From Thermoplasmata archaeon (GTDB lineage: Archaea; Thermoplasmatota; Thermoplasmata; Lutacidiplasmatales; UBA184), in the NCBI GenBank assembly GCA_022750055.1, contig JAKIWL010000002.1, positions 85,042-149,041 of the forward strand: a stretch of DNA of 64,000 bases, written 5' to 3'. Of the stretch, positions 49,598 through 59,003 are shown piece by piece (position 1 is the stretch's first letter; each line of letters starts with the position of its first letter). The notes beneath the pieces were generated by a model. That model did not search any database. It was not told where the DNA came from and saw only the letters and a program-made list of their open reading frames with translations. The translations under genes and the position numbers were made by a program.

Positions 49598-49813
49598 TTG
49601 CCGAAAGCGAACCGTCGGTGCGACGGCGTCTCGGGCCCGTCCTGGGCCGGCTCCGACTCACACCGCAGACCGGGACACCTGCGGCCCGACGTCGCGGTCC
49701 CGATCCAGAGAACGGTCGGTCCGAGCGACCTCGGAGCGGAGTTCATGGTCCTGTTGGAGCGGTCCCCTTATCGGGGGGAAGCCGCCATTCCGATGGGCGA
49801 GGGTCGCTAGACC

Positions 49814-50722
49814 GTGGTCGGAATCCAAACCGGGTGGACCGGCTTTGAGATGGCCGTCCTCCTGGCGGGATTTGGCCTCGCCGCTTACTTCGATTGGACG
49901 ACGCGCCAGGTCGACGACCGACTCTGGCAAGGACTCGTGGCGATCGGCGGGGTGACGGGCGCGATCGTCGTCGCGCCGTTCGGGCCGCTCGCGCTGGCCC
50001 TGTGGATCGCCGTGGCCCTCCTCGCGGTCGAACAGCTCGTGCCGTGGGATCTCGCGGTGGAGAAGTTCGATGACCGGCTCCCTGGTCTCCTGGAAGTCGC
50101 CGCGTTCGTTTCCGTGGGCGGCTTTCTGGGGGCGGCCGGCTGGTTCGATGGCATCGGACCGACTGGCCTACCGCTCCTCGTGATCGCAGCGTTCGCGAGC
50201 ATCCTTCTCGGACGAGGGTTGTTCGAGGCCCGCCTGCTGTACGGGGGGGCCGATGCGAAAGCGCTGATCACGACCGGGGTCGTCCTGCCGATCGTGGCCA
50301 CGAGCTGGCTCGCCCTGCCGGACTCGGCCACCCGGATCCTGGGAATCTACCCGTTCGCCCTCACGCTCCTCATGAACGCCGCCATCGTCGCAGTCGGCGT
50401 TCCGCTCTCGATCGCCCTCCACAATGCTCGTCGGGGAGACTTCTCCTTCCCCCACGGCTTCACCGGGTTCACCATCCCGGTGGCCGAACTCCCAGACCGG
50501 TTCGTATGGATCAAGGACCCGACGTTCCAGCGGGCAGAGGAGACCGAGACCGCCGAGGAGGACCGGGCGATGCGGGTGCGACAGAGGTCAGAGTTGGAGG
50601 CCCAGGGGATCGCGCGCGTGTGGGTCACGCCGCAGGTTCCGTTCTTGGTCTTGATGTTCGTGGGTACCATGTTGGGCGTCGTGTTGGGGAACCTGATCTT
50701 CGACGTGCTCGCGTACGTGTGA
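49814..50722 (+). CDS. Archaeal prepilin peptidase (A24 aspartic protease)
   Basis: 302 residues with about six membrane helices. The first catalytic Asp is in [14 protein letters not shown] (about 27-40); the second is in [15 protein letters not shown] (GGAD, the archaeal form of GxGD, about 142). A cytoplasmic charged segment ([20 protein letters not shown]) precedes a last helix. It cleaves class III signal peptides of pilins or archaellins, so the two pilins 6 kb upstream are natural substrates. GTG start; a TATA-like CCTTATCG occurs about 40 bp before it. Confidence 0.85.
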   Translation: MVGIQTGWTGFEMAVLLAGFGLAAYFDWTTRQVDDRLWQGLVAIGGVTGAIVVAPFGPLALALWIAVALLAVEQLVPWDLAVEKFDDRLPGLLEVAAFVSVGGFLGAAGWFDGIGPTGLPLLVIAAFASILLGRGLFEARLLYGGADAKALITTGVVLPIVATSWLALPDSATRILGIYPFALTLLMNAAIVAVGVPLSIALHNARRGDFSFPHGFTGFTIPVAELPDRFVWIKDPTFQRAEETETAEEDRAMRVRQRSELEAQGIARVWVTPQVPFLVLMFVGTMLGVVLGNLIFDVLAYV

Positions 50723-50790
50723 GCCTCGGTCTTCCCCGCCGAGCCAAGCGAGAGGTTAAGCCGCGACCATCGCTTCCTCGGTCGATTGGG

Positions 50791-51207
50791 ATGGCGAAGA
50801 CTGCGAACGCGCCGCCGGTCCGGGTGCTGATCGCGAAACCCGGTCTTGATGGCCATGACCGGGGGGCCAAGGTCGTGGCCCGGGCGCTTCGCGACGCGGG
50901 CATGGAGGTCATCTACGCCGGTCTCCGACAGACCCCGGAAGAGATCGTCGAATCGGCGATCGAGGAGGACGTCGACCTGATCGGGCTCTCGATCCTGTCC
51001 GGGGCGCACATGGCGCTGTTCCCTCGGGTCCTCGCCCTGCTCAAGAAGCGCAAGGCCTCCGACATCCCAGTCTTCGCCGGTGGGATCATTCCGGATGAGG
51101 ACGCCAAGCGGCTCCGAAAGATCGGCCTCAAGGCCGTCTTCGGACCCGGCACCTCCCTCGAACAGATCGTGACCACGGCCCGGGGCATCGCCCGCCATCG
51201 GGCATGA
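50791..51207 (+). CDS. Methylmalonyl-CoA mutase, cobalamin-binding subunit
   Basis: 138 residues. [18 protein letters not shown] contains the DxHxxG base-off B12 motif (His ligates cobalt). [17 protein letters not shown] and [12 protein letters not shown] hold the other ligand-binding loops. It completes the catalytic subunit at 13803. The stop overlaps meaB (ATGA). An AGGTTAAG box about 35 bp upstream is the likely promoter. Confidence 0.94.
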   Translation: MAKTANAPPVRVLIAKPGLDGHDRGAKVVARALRDAGMEVIYAGLRQTPEEIVESAIEEDVDLIGLSILSGAHMALFPRVLALLKKRKASDIPVFAGGIIPDEDAKRLRKIGLKAVFGPGTSLEQIVTTARGIARHRA

Positions 51208-52181
51208 GGGGCCGACCCCGGCTCACCCAGGCCGCCCGGCAGGTCCTCGCCCAGGACCGACGCGTCCTGGGCCGGCTCATCTCCGCCGTGGAGAATCGGG
51301 ACCCGAAGGTGATCCCGACGCTGCGCGCTTTGTATCCCCGAACGGGCCGCGCTCGCGTCATCGGGATCGCCGGTCCGCTCGGCGTGGGCAAGTCCTCGCT
51401 TCTGAACGGGCTGCTCGCTCACCTGCGAGCCGCCGGTCGCACGGTGGGCGTGGTGGCGGTCGACCCATCGAGCCCCTTCACCGGCGGCTCGGTCCTTGGG
51501 GACCGGATCCGGCTCGAACGGGAGCCGGGAGACCCCGGGGTCTTCATCCGGTCCATGGCGAGTCGCGGACACCTGGGCGGGATCGCCGCCGCAACGCTCG
51601 AGGTGACCCGCCTCCTCGACGCGTTCGGGATGGACTTCGTGCTCGTCGAAACCGTGGGTTCCGGCCAGGTCGACGTCGAAGTCCGTGAGGTGGCCTCGAC
51701 CGCGGTCGTGGTCTTGGTCCCCCACCTGGGAGACGAAGTACAAACGCTCAAGGCCGGGCTCTTCGAGATCGCCGACGTGTTTTGCGTCAACAAGTCCGAC
51801 CTGCCCGGTGCGGACCTCGCCGCGAAGGACCTGCGGGAACTCATCAGCCTCGCGAGGTCCACAGGGGGCTGGACGCCTCGGATCCTGACCGCCTCGGCCC
51901 GCGATGGCGTCGGCATCGCCGAGCTGTGGGCCGCGATCGAGGCCCACGAGCGGTTCCTCGACGAGGCGGGGACCCGCGCCGCGACCGAGCGACGTCGACT
52001 CTCGGCGGAGATCGTCGGTCTCGTCACCGAACGGGTCGGGCACGATCTGGCGGAGTCGCTCCGACGCGACCCTCGGCTCTCCAACTTGCTGGACCGGGTG
52101 CTCAGTCGCGAGGTCGACCCCCACTCTGCCGTCGAGCAGATCCTCCGGGCGGGGCCCCGACGACCGATCCGGGTCCCATGA
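51204..52181 (+). CDS. meaB: Methylmalonyl-CoA mutase chaperone GTPase MeaB/ArgK
   Basis: 325 residues. P-loop [17 protein letters not shown] (about 53-69), [21 protein letters not shown] (about 88-108), [26 protein letters not shown] and NKSDLPGAD are the G3E-class MeaB signatures. It protects and reloads the mutase cobalamin. Overlaps its partner subunit upstream and the methyltransferase downstream, giving a three-gene operon. Confidence 0.94.
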   Translation: MRGRPRLTQAARQVLAQDRRVLGRLISAVENRDPKVIPTLRALYPRTGRARVIGIAGPLGVGKSSLLNGLLAHLRAAGRTVGVVAVDPSSPFTGGSVLGDRIRLEREPGDPGVFIRSMASRGHLGGIAAATLEVTRLLDAFGMDFVLVETVGSGQVDVEVREVASTAVVVLVPHLGDEVQTLKAGLFEIADVFCVNKSDLPGADLAAKDLRELISLARSTGGWTPRILTASARDGVGIAELWAAIEAHERFLDEAGTRAATERRRLSAEIVGLVTERVGHDLAESLRRDPRLSNLLDRVLSREVDPHSAVEQILRAGPRRPIRVP

Positions 52182-52789
52182 CGACCCTCACGCTCGAGCT
52201 TTTCACGATCCTCGTCACCGGTGCGGCGGCGGTCCTGTACTTCGTCTTCGCGTCGTTCGTCTTCGGCGCGGGGTATCAGCCGACCTCGCGGAGCGCCGTC
52301 GCGCGCATGCTCGACCTCGCCAACGTCGGACCGACCGACCGACTGGTCGACCTCGGCGCGGGAACGGGGGCCATCCTGTTTCGAGCCGCGCGGGAGCGCG
52401 GAGCCGACGTCCTGGGCGTCGAAGTCGAGCCGATCCGGATCCTGATCCTGTGGGCCCGGCGGGCCCTGGGCGGGCCGGCGGACCGCGTCCGGATCCGTTG
52501 GGGGAACCTGTTCGACGTGGACCTGACCACTACGAGCGTCGTCACCTGTTTTCTGTGGCCGGGAGCCATGGAGCGTTTGAAACCTCTACTCGAAGCCCAA
52601 CTCCCGGCGGGCGCGCGGGTGGTGAGCCACTGGCACCCGATCCCCGGTTGGACCCCCGTCGCCGTCGATCGCCCCCGCCACGTCTTCGCCTATCGGTGGA
52701 CCGGACCCACGACCGCGCCCGCCTCCTCCTCCGCCTCGGCGGGCGCCCGCTCGAGTCCGAGCCTACAGCCCGTGGTAGTGAATCCATAG
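52178..52789 (+). CDS. SAM-dependent methyltransferase-like protein with N-terminal membrane helix
   Basis: 203 residues. LFTILVTGAAAVLYFVFASF forms a membrane helix (about 8-27). A Rossmann methyltransferase follows: RLVDLGAGTGAILFRAARE (motif I, about 57-75), VLGVEVEPIRI (motif II) and FLWPGAMERL. A Ser/Ala-rich tail ends it. Substrate unknown. The ATG overlaps the meaB stop (ATGA). Its 3' end overlaps a small opposing gene by 27 bases. Confidence 0.75.
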   Translation: MTTLTLELFTILVTGAAAVLYFVFASFVFGAGYQPTSRSAVARMLDLANVGPTDRLVDLGAGTGAILFRAARERGADVLGVEVEPIRILILWARRALGGPADRVRIRWGNLFDVDLTTTSVVTCFLWPGAMERLKPLLEAQLPAGARVVSHWHPIPGWTPVAVDRPRHVFAYRWTGPTTAPASSSASAGARSSPSLQPVVVNP

Positions 52790-52897
52790 CCCGGCGCCGA
52801 TCGCGACCACCAGGGCGATCAACAGCACGCTGACGAGCCAGCCGAGGTACGGGTTTCCGCCTTCGTCCCCGGAGACGACCTGCGTCGACCCGTGCAT
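52763..52897 (-). CDS. Single-pass membrane mini-protein (44 aa)
   Basis: A short hydrophilic start (HGSTQVVSGDEGGNPYLG), one hydrophobic helix (WLVSVLLIALVVAIGAGLW) and an IHYHGL tail. A minus-strand GATAAAC box at about 52922-52927 lies roughly 27 bp before the ATG, so a leaderless mRNA is likely. Function unknown. The clean membrane helix and the promoter make chance unlikely. It converges on the methyltransferase gene. Confidence 0.6.
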   Translation of the reverse strand: MHGSTQVVSGDEGGNPYLGWLVSVLLIALVVAIGAGLWIHYHGL

Positions 52898-53147
52898 CCG
52901 CGCCGAAGGACGTGGACCGGGTTTATCCCGAGGAGGTCCGAACTCCTCCCGAGTCGGCCCAGGCGTCGCGGGCCGCGCGAAGCGGGCCTGGGTGGATCAG
53001 CCGCCGAGCTCGATCGCGATTTCCCCATCGCCCTCCCCGAATGCCCCCGATGAACCCATCGTGGCTGGGGCGTCGGAGCCGCACTGGGCGCGGTTCGGGT
53101 GGCATCGGCCCACCCCCCCATTCGGGAGTGCGCGCGTGAGCCGTCGT

Positions 53148-53999
53148 TCAGTCGCCTTGCTTCGCGGGAGCGGCCGTGGCCTTGGAATCGTGATCGTGCG
53201 CGTGCCCGGCCCCTGCGGTCGGGGCCTCGGATTCGGGGGTCGAGGCGGCCGCGGCGGCCTCCTTCGCGGAAGGGGTAACGTACTCCTCCACGAGGTGGAT
53301 CGCCTTGGGCTTGAGCTGGGTTCGGAGACGATCGATCAGCTTCGGCTTCGTAGCCATCCATCCGAAATCGAACTTGCTCCGCTCGGGAACCCGGAGGGTG
53401 AGAACCCCTTGATGGCTCTTCACGTCGAAGTCCTTCCCGTGTCCATAGGTCAGCTCGACGAGGGCCCGGGCCTGCTCCACCGGTTCCTCGATCCGTTCGA
53501 GTGGGTGAAACTGCACGCGGATCTTCCGTCCGGCAAAAGGAGGGTTGAAGTCGACACGCACCCGAGCGGCCGTCAGAGTAACGACCCGGCCACGCCGACC
53601 CTTGATCGTGAGGATCGTCCCGGTCTGGAGCTCGGCGTCCTCCCGGCGCATTTCGGGAAGGCGGGAGATCTCATGCATGCTGAACAGCTCGATCAACTTC
53701 GGGTCCCGTTCCCCGAACGCCTCGGCCGGTGGGAACTCTCGGGAGAGCGTCTCGCCGACCTTCGCACCGACGAGCGAGCCCTCGATCCCCGACGGGAAGT
53801 AGTCCCCCCCGACGAGGTGGGGCCGCGGTTCGAGCTTGGCCCCTTCGGGAAGCTTCACGTCCGCCTTGTGGGCCACCTCTTCACGGGTCGTGTCGACCAA
53901 GTCCGCGTGGTCGGCCCCTTCCGCCCAGACCTCGTAGTCGAGCAGGACGAGGTCTCCGGATTTCAACGGGGAGCCTTCGGAGGCGGTCGTCGGAGACAT
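53148..53999 (-). CDS. FKBP-type peptidyl-prolyl isomerase (long archaeal form)
   Basis: 283 residues. SGDLVLLDYEVWAEG at the start, GVEGS-like GIEGSLVGAKVGETL and EFPPAEAFGERDP are the SlyD/FKBP core with an inserted flap. RRGRVVTLTAARVRVDFNPPFAGR is the returning FKBP strand (G..V.VDFNHPLAG). A C-terminal domain of about 90 residues with a His-containing tail (GHAHDHDSK) may bind metal. It folds proteins as chaperone and isomerase. ACCTTAAGGT at 54021-54030 is the leaderless TATA box. Confidence 0.88.
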   Translation of the reverse strand: MSPTTASEGSPLKSGDLVLLDYEVWAEGADHADLVDTTREEVAHKADVKLPEGAKLEPRPHLVGGDYFPSGIEGSLVGAKVGETLSREFPPAEAFGERDPKLIELFSMHEISRLPEMRREDAELQTGTILTIKGRRGRVVTLTAARVRVDFNPPFAGRKIRVQFHPLERIEEPVEQARALVELTYGHGKDFDVKSHQGVLTLRVPERSKFDFGWMATKPKLIDRLRTQLKPKAIHLVEEYVTPSAKEAAAAASTPESEAPTAGAGHAHDHDSKATAAPAKQGD

Positions 54000-54023
54000 C
54001 GCCGCGCGGAGCGCCCTCCGACC

Positions 54024-55142
54024 TTAAGGTTTTCCGAGATGGGCGTCCGCTGACGGTGCCGCCGGCGGGGACCGGGCTACCTTCGCGCTCCCGCGACGCC
54101 CGGACCAGCCATACCGCACGAGGCCCTGGAACGCTCCCAACAGCGTGGCCCATCGACGAGGAATCTCCAACGCTGCGTATCGCAGCCCCGGATACCTCCG
54201 GTCCTCTAACCTCCCCCAAATCGTCAGGCCGAGCGCGAGCGCGCCCAGCCCGATCCCCCCGATCCCCAGCAACACCATGCCGAAGGACCGCAGGCTCCCG
54301 AATGGAAGGAATGCGGCTCCGGCGAGGACGGCCACCGGGAGGAGGAGGAAGGGTAGGACCCGCGCAACACTCGCCTCGTAGGTGCTCTGATGGCGTCGCC
54401 AAACGACGAACCCTCCCCTTGCATAGACCCGCTGCTTCCGAAGGAGCGCCGCGGTGTCGAGCCCCTGGAAATCGTGCAACACCCAGGCATCCGGGACGAA
54501 CACCCCTCGCCAACCCCCGCGCAGCGCTCGAACGGCGAACTCCTGGTCCTCCGACGCCGCGAGGCGGTCGAGGCTGGCGTCGAGGCCTCCCAGCTCCCGG
54601 AAGAGACGGCTTCGCCAGGCCGAATTTCCCATGGGCAGCGCCTGCGGATGGGTTCGGGCCACGCGGTCGTAGAACCGGCGCAGGTACCCGTCGTAGTACC
54701 GGGCGCCGATGGTCCGGAGCGACTCCGGGCTGCCGGGCGTGGGGCCTCCAACGAACCCGACGGAGGGGTCGCTGAACGGGGCGAGAAGATGTTCGAGCCA
54801 CTGAGCCGGGGCGACCTCGTCCGCGTCGAGGAAGGCGATGAACTCCCCGCGGGCAACCGAAAGCGCCGTGTTGCGGCTCTCGGCGATGTTCCCCGGGGCA
54901 TCGAGATGGCGGACTCGGGGGTCGCGCTCGCTCAGGCGCTCGGTGATCCGGCGGACCCGGTCGGTGACGCCCCCGTCGTCCACGAGGATCTCCTCCGGAC
55001 CCCGGCTCTGGCGTAGGAGGCTCTCGACGGTCCGCTCGACCCGCGGGTCGTTCAGAACCGTGACCACCACCGACACGCTGCCCGGGCGGGGCGGGGCCGT
55101 CGGCGGGCCGGGGACCGGGTCGGTCCTAGAAGCCTCGAGCAC
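54024..55142 (-). CDS. Family 2 glycosyltransferase with C-terminal membrane helices
   Basis: 372 residues. GT-A fold: SVSVVVTVLNDPRVERTVES, EEILVDDGGV, GEFIAFLDADEVAP (DxD, about 103) and ASEDQEFAVRALRGGWRGVF. Two hydrophobic helices (LPFLLLPVAVLAGAAFL and GMVLLGIGGIGLGALALGL) near 270-310 anchor it. It transfers a sugar, probably to a lipid carrier or glycan, alongside the sugar epimerase whose stop it overlaps by 17 bases. Confidence 0.85.
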   Translation of the reverse strand: MLEASRTDPVPGPPTAPPRPGSVSVVVTVLNDPRVERTVESLLRQSRGPEEILVDDGGVTDRVRRITERLSERDPRVRHLDAPGNIAESRNTALSVARGEFIAFLDADEVAPAQWLEHLLAPFSDPSVGFVGGPTPGSPESLRTIGARYYDGYLRRFYDRVARTHPQALPMGNSAWRSRLFRELGGLDASLDRLAASEDQEFAVRALRGGWRGVFVPDAWVLHDFQGLDTAALLRKQRVYARGGFVVWRRHQSTYEASVARVLPFLLLPVAVLAGAAFLPFGSLRSFGMVLLGIGGIGLGALALGLTIWGRLEDRRYPGLRYAALEIPRRWATLLGAFQGLVRYGWSGRRGSAKVARSPPAAPSADAHLGKP

Positions 55143-56088
55143 GGGCCATTTCCCGGACGGTCTGCTCGACCGCCTGCCGGCTCGTATGCTTCGGTTTCCA
55201 GCCGAGTCGCCCGAGTCGCTCGATCGAGAGCAGCTGCTGGGGGATGTCTCCGGTCCATCCCCGATCCCCGCCGGTGTACTCGATCCGGCCCTTCCCGCCG
55301 CAGGCCGAGACGATGACCTCGGCGATCTCCTGGACCGCGATCCGGTCGTGGGTCCCGAGGTTGAACAGATTCACCGGCTCGGAGGCATGGTCCCCCACGA
55401 AGCGCATGGCGTCGACGCACTCCTCGGTCCTCAGGTAGCTCTTCGATTGTCGGCCATCCCCCAGTACTTCGAGCCGGGAAGGGTCCCGACGGAGTTTTTC
55501 GAAGAAGTCGAAGATCACGCCGTGGGTCATGCCCGGACCGATGATATTCGCGAACCGGAACAGGTTCACCCGAATCCCGTAGGAATGCGCGTAGGCAGAG
55601 AAGAGCCCCTCGGAGGCGAGCTTGGAGGCGCCGTACAAGGACTCGGGCAGGAGCGGGCCGTACTCTTCGGGCGTCGGGAAGGTCTTCGGATACCCATAGA
55701 CGACGCTCGACGAGGAAAAAAATAGGGTCCGGACGTCGGCCTTGCGAGCGGCCTCGAGGAATCGGAAGGAGGCGAGGGTCCCGTGGTCGAAGTCAAGGTT
55801 CGGGTCGGCGGTCCCTCGCCGTATGTCCGGGTTGGCCGCTAGATGCCAAGCCGAGGCGGCCCCGCGGAACTCCGAGTCGATCGCGCCCTGGGTGCGGAGG
55901 TCGGCAACGTGCAGGGTGACCCGCTTCTGGTCGATCAGTGGGGCGATCGAGTCCCGCCGACCTGAAGAAAGGTTGTCGATGACTCGAACTTGGGACCCAC
56001 CCGCGGAAAGGGAGGCGACGAGGACGGACCCGATCGCCCCGGCCCCTCCGGTGACCACGACCGGGTCACGGGATGGCTCCGACGGCAT
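55126..56088 (-). CDS. NAD-dependent sugar epimerase/dehydratase (UDP-glucose 4-epimerase-like)
   Basis: 320 residues of the extended SDR family. Rossmann loop VVTGGAGAIGSVLV (about 10-23), VRVIDNLSSGRRDSI, HLAANPDIRRG, SSSSVVYG, and the active YGASKLASE (YxxxK, about 152). RFANIIGPGMTHGVIFDFF and SKSYLRTEECVDAM are typical of archaeal epimerases that feed N-glycan sugars. First in a two-gene operon with the glycosyltransferase. Strong TATA box about 28 bp upstream. Confidence 0.9.
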   Translation of the reverse strand: MPSEPSRDPVVVTGGAGAIGSVLVASLSAGGSQVRVIDNLSSGRRDSIAPLIDQKRVTLHVADLRTQGAIDSEFRGAASAWHLAANPDIRRGTADPNLDFDHGTLASFRFLEAARKADVRTLFFSSSSVVYGYPKTFPTPEEYGPLLPESLYGASKLASEGLFSAYAHSYGIRVNLFRFANIIGPGMTHGVIFDFFEKLRRDPSRLEVLGDGRQSKSYLRTEECVDAMRFVGDHASEPVNLFNLGTHDRIAVQEIAEVIVSACGGKGRIEYTGGDRGWTGDIPQQLLSIERLGRLGWKPKHTSRQAVEQTVREMARARGF

Positions 56089-56112
56089 GAACGCGCGGCC
56101 ACGGAAGGAAGG

Positions 56113-56123
56113 ATATATAATAT
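56113..56123. promoter_or_regulatory. TATA box of the epimerase gene (AT palindrome)
   Basis: ATATATAATAT serves the minus-strand epimerase at leaderless spacing. Symmetric enough to fire rightward too. Nothing I can identify lies in 56124-56397 before the winged-helix gene. Confidence 0.6.
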
Positions 56124-56397
56124 GGAAGCCCGCCTAAATGGGTTACTCGGTCGGAGCCAGCGGTACGCATGCGCACGCATATCCAAAGGGGACCGGAACC
56201 CCCACTCACTTCGGCCACGGCCGGTGCGTTCTTCTCTCGTATGGTTCTACGCCCCGGGGGGATCCGGGCCCCACGGGCGAGCGAGCGATCGAATCGGCAG
56301 GGCGAGCGCCTCCGTCCCCTGACGGGCCGTGCGCGATTCGTGGCCCCCCTACCTGCCTCGACCCGGTGGACGGCCGGATTCGACTGAGTCATCCCGG

Positions 56398-56793
56398 ATG
56401 GCCACGATGGATCGGGAGAGTCCGAGTCGACTCGAGCGCTCCCTCCTCATCCATCTCCTGAGCCATCGGGGCGCGCAGGTCCGCTTCGAGGCCGACCAGT
56501 GGACGACCGAGTTCGGGATCTTGCGCGCCTTCGCGCAGGTCGAGCTCACCGAAGTGAAGAATACCCTCCGCCAGCTCGAGATGGGGCGGTACGTCTACCG
56601 ACGGGTGCAGTATGTGATCGGGTATACCGAGCCGAAGCTCGTCTACTCGCTCACGCCGAGCGGCCACCGCGTGGCCCTAACGCTGAGCGAGGAGGGATCG
56701 GCGGCGGGCCCGGCCGAACCCGACCTGTCCGCCCCCGCCAGCAACGGCCCCACCCTGGCGGGCGTGAATCGGCAGCGAATCCTTCCCGAGTGA
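56398..56793 (+). CDS. Winged-helix transcriptional regulator-like protein
   Basis: 131 residues. LERSLLIHLLSHRGAQVRF, TEFGILRAFAQVELTEVKNT and LRQLEMGRYVYRRVQYVIGY trace three helices and a wing; EPKLVYSLTPSGHRVALTL ends the domain like MarR/PadR types. A Pro/Ala-rich tail follows. Target unknown. The ATG at 56398 or 56407 is preferred; an upstream ATG at 56329 adds Pro/Arg-rich sequence. The stop overlaps the GNAT gene start (GTGA). Confidence 0.7.
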   Translation: MATMDRESPSRLERSLLIHLLSHRGAQVRFEADQWTTEFGILRAFAQVELTEVKNTLRQLEMGRYVYRRVQYVIGYTEPKLVYSLTPSGHRVALTLSEEGSAAGPAEPDLSAPASNGPTLAGVNRQRILPE

Positions 56794-57380
56794 CCGTGTC
56801 AGGCCTCCCGCTTCTCCAAGGCTACGCCCTGAGGCTGCGCGCGCCGGCCCGCGCAGACCTTCCCAAGCTGTTCGACTGGTACAACGACCCGGAGAATGTG
56901 GCGCCGTTCGACCGGTTCTCCCTCGACACGGCCGAATCGTTCGAGGCCGCCGTCCTAGCCGCTCCCGATGACCCCCGCTCGCTCGCCCCGCGCTTCGTCG
57001 TCGAGCGGGTCCAGGATGGTCTGGTCCTCGGTTTCGTCGGGCACTACCAGCCCCACCCGGTCCTCGAGACCACGGACGTCTGGTACGTGCTCGGGGATCG
57101 CTCCCAGCGAGGGAAGGGGTACGGGAAGGAGGCGGTGGGGTTGCTCGTCGACTACCTGTTCCACGAGGCCACTCTCGCCCGGGTCGGGGCGACCTGCGAT
57201 GTCGAGAACGTGGCGTCCTACCGAGTGCTCGAAGGATTGAGATTCCGGCGGGAGGGGACACTGCGATCGGCGCTGTTCCACCACGCCCGCTGGCACGACG
57301 TTCTCGTCTACGGGGTGACCCGACCGGAGTGGGCCGAGGCTCCGCGCAGCCTGAACCCTACCCTCGTCCCGGCCCCCTGA
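56790..57380 (+). CDS. GNAT-family acetyltransferase (RimJ/RimL type)
   Basis: 196 residues. YALRLRAPARADLPKLFDWY at the start, WYVLGDRSQRGKGYGKEAVG (acetyl-CoA loop QRGKGYG, about 103-117), and ATCDVENVASYRVLEGLRFR (about 139) are classic RimJ/L features. Acetylates a protein N-terminus or small amine. GTG overlapping the winged-helix stop indicates coupled expression. The 3' end overlaps the AlaX gene by 73 bases. Confidence 0.82.
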   Translation: MTVSGLPLLQGYALRLRAPARADLPKLFDWYNDPENVAPFDRFSLDTAESFEAAVLAAPDDPRSLAPRFVVERVQDGLVLGFVGHYQPHPVLETTDVWYVLGDRSQRGKGYGKEAVGLLVDYLFHEATLARVGATCDVENVASYRVLEGLRFRREGTLRSALFHHARWHDVLVYGVTRPEWAEAPRSLNPTLVPAP

Positions 57381-58072
57381 GCGACCGGGGGATCGAGCTC
57401 GAGGAGGCCGATCTCCTCTGTCGAACGAAGGTGAGTCCCGCCGCATGGGCATCGGTCGATGCCCTCGATGTCGAGCACTCGGACGGGGTCGACATGGGGC
57501 GGGAGCGGGACCGCGCCCGAACGCTCCGAGGGGTTCTGATCCCATTCCGCTCGTGGGACCTGTTCGATCCGCACGGGGTGGGGGGAACGCAGCGCCTCGA
57601 GGGTGGCCTCTTCGAACGTCCGCCAGGCGACCTCGACCGGCCACGGACCATCGAGGTCGATCACGGCCCGGTCCCCTTTCATCGTCGCCGATCGGGTCTT
57701 ACGTCCCGTCGAGCGGAAAAGGAGCGCGCTGACAAAGTGCTGGGCGGTATGCAGTCGCATGTGCCGGTAGCGTCGCTCCCAGTCGACCTCGCCCGTGACG
57801 AGGTCCCCGACCGACAAGGGTCGAGCGTCCGAGGGGCGCGGCCGTCCGATCTGGTGCAGGATGGCCTCCCCGCTCTTGCGTACCTCGGTCACGGGGAAGC
57901 GAGAGCCGGAGTCGGAAACGATCCAACCCTGGTCCGAGGGTTGACCACCCCCGACCGGATAGAAGTAGGTCCGGTCCAAGACGGTCGCCCCGGGAGGCCG
58001 CGCGACCACGGTCGCCCGGAACGACCGCTCGTAGGCGGCTCCGATCGGGTAAAGATAGGCGGCCTCGGTCAC
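57308..58072 (-). CDS. alaX: Alanyl-tRNA editing protein AlaX
   Basis: 254 residues, the long AlaX-L type. RTYFYPVGGGQPSDQGWI is the glycine-rich opening; RHMRLHTAQHFVSALLF carries HxxxH and CPCGGTHLRSTEEIG carries the other zinc ligands. It hydrolyses Ser- or Gly-tRNA(Ala). The GTG at 58072 gives TEAAYLYPIG, matching relatives; an earlier GTG at 58174 lies next to the PCNA promoter. It converges on the GNAT gene with overlap. Confidence 0.87.
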   Translation of the reverse strand: MTEAAYLYPIGAAYERSFRATVVARPPGATVLDRTYFYPVGGGQPSDQGWIVSDSGSRFPVTEVRKSGEAILHQIGRPRPSDARPLSVGDLVTGEVDWERRYRHMRLHTAQHFVSALLFRSTGRKTRSATMKGDRAVIDLDGPWPVEVAWRTFEEATLEALRSPHPVRIEQVPRAEWDQNPSERSGAVPLPPHVDPVRVLDIEGIDRCPCGGTHLRSTEEIGLLELDPPVAQGAGTRVGFRLRGASAHSGRVTP

Positions 58073-58174
58073 GAAGGTCGGCGGAGCGGAAGCGGCCTTG
58101 TATGGGTTACGGGCAGCGCGTCCGACCGCCGATTCGGCCCCCGCGTCGTCGTCGGCGCGGTTTCCGAGCGACAC

Positions 58175-58182
58175 CTTTTAGA
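58175..58182. promoter_or_regulatory. TATA box region of PCNA (and AlaX)
   Basis: CTTTTAGA lies about 37 bp before the PCNA ATG. The reverse reading TCTAAAAG could serve the divergent AlaX gene with a longer leader. Confidence 0.45.
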
Positions 58183-58215
58183 GGGGACGCGTGTAGTCCG
58201 CACCCGAGGTTTCGG

Positions 58216-58953
58216 ATGTTCAAGGCGCGCATACGGATGGAGGTCCTCCGCGAGCTCGTCGAGGTCATCGCGACGCTCGTTCCCGAGGCCAAGTTGTCGA
58301 TCTCCAAGGACGGGATCTCGGTCAAGGCGGTCGACCCGTCCCACGTGGCGATGCTCGTCGTGACCTTGAACAAGGGCGGCTTCGAAGAGTTCACCGGGGA
58401 GCCGACCGAGATCGGCATCGACATCGAGAAGTTCAAGGAGATCCTCCGTCTGTCCAAGCCCGGCGACCTCATCGACCTCCAGTTCGATGGCGGCAAGAAC
58501 CGACTGATCGTGAAGGTCGGGAAGGTGACGAGGCACATGTCCGTCGTCGACCCGGCCGGGATCGCCGAGCCGAAGGTCCCGAACGTGTCCCCGCCGGGGA
58601 TCGCGGTGGTGAAGATGGAGGAGCTCCGGCAGGGGATCCGCGGAACGGAATCGATCTCCGACCACGTGACGCTCGCCCTCGACCCAGAGGGGTTCACGAT
58701 GCATTCTGAAGGGGAGACCGACCAGGTGGACATGCACCTCGGCAAGGACGGTCTCGGCAAGCTCGAGGCTCGCGAGCCGGTCAAGAGCATGTACCCGCTC
58801 GATTTCTTCTCGAACATGGTGAAATCCATCACCTCGAGCACCGAGGTGACCCTCCACGTCGGCAACGAGTACCCGCTCAAGATCGAGTTCACCCTCGCGA
58901 ACGGGAAAGGCGGCGGACAGTTCCTCCTCGCCCCCCGCGTCGAGGAAGACTGA
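58216..58953 (+). CDS. pcn: DNA polymerase sliding clamp PCNA
   Basis: 245 residues, the full homotrimer subunit length. FKARIRMEVLRELVEVIATL, SISKDGISVKAVDPSHVAML, the interdomain connecting loop around DPAGIAEPKVPNV, and YPLDFFSNMVKSITSSTEVT match archaeal PCNA. The C-terminus GGQFLLAPRVEED closes the fold. Tethers replicative polymerases and other PIP-box proteins to DNA. Confidence 0.95.
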   Translation: MFKARIRMEVLRELVEVIATLVPEAKLSISKDGISVKAVDPSHVAMLVVTLNKGGFEEFTGEPTEIGIDIEKFKEILRLSKPGDLIDLQFDGGKNRLIVKVGKVTRHMSVVDPAGIAEPKVPNVSPPGIAVVKMEELRQGIRGTESISDHVTLALDPEGFTMHSEGETDQVDMHLGKDGLGKLEAREPVKSMYPLDFFSNMVKSITSSTEVTLHVGNEYPLKIEFTLANGKGGGQFLLAPRVEED

Positions 58954-59003
58954 GCTCGGCCCCAGCGCGGATCGTCGAGCCCGGCGTCGGTTGCCAATCG
59001 CCC

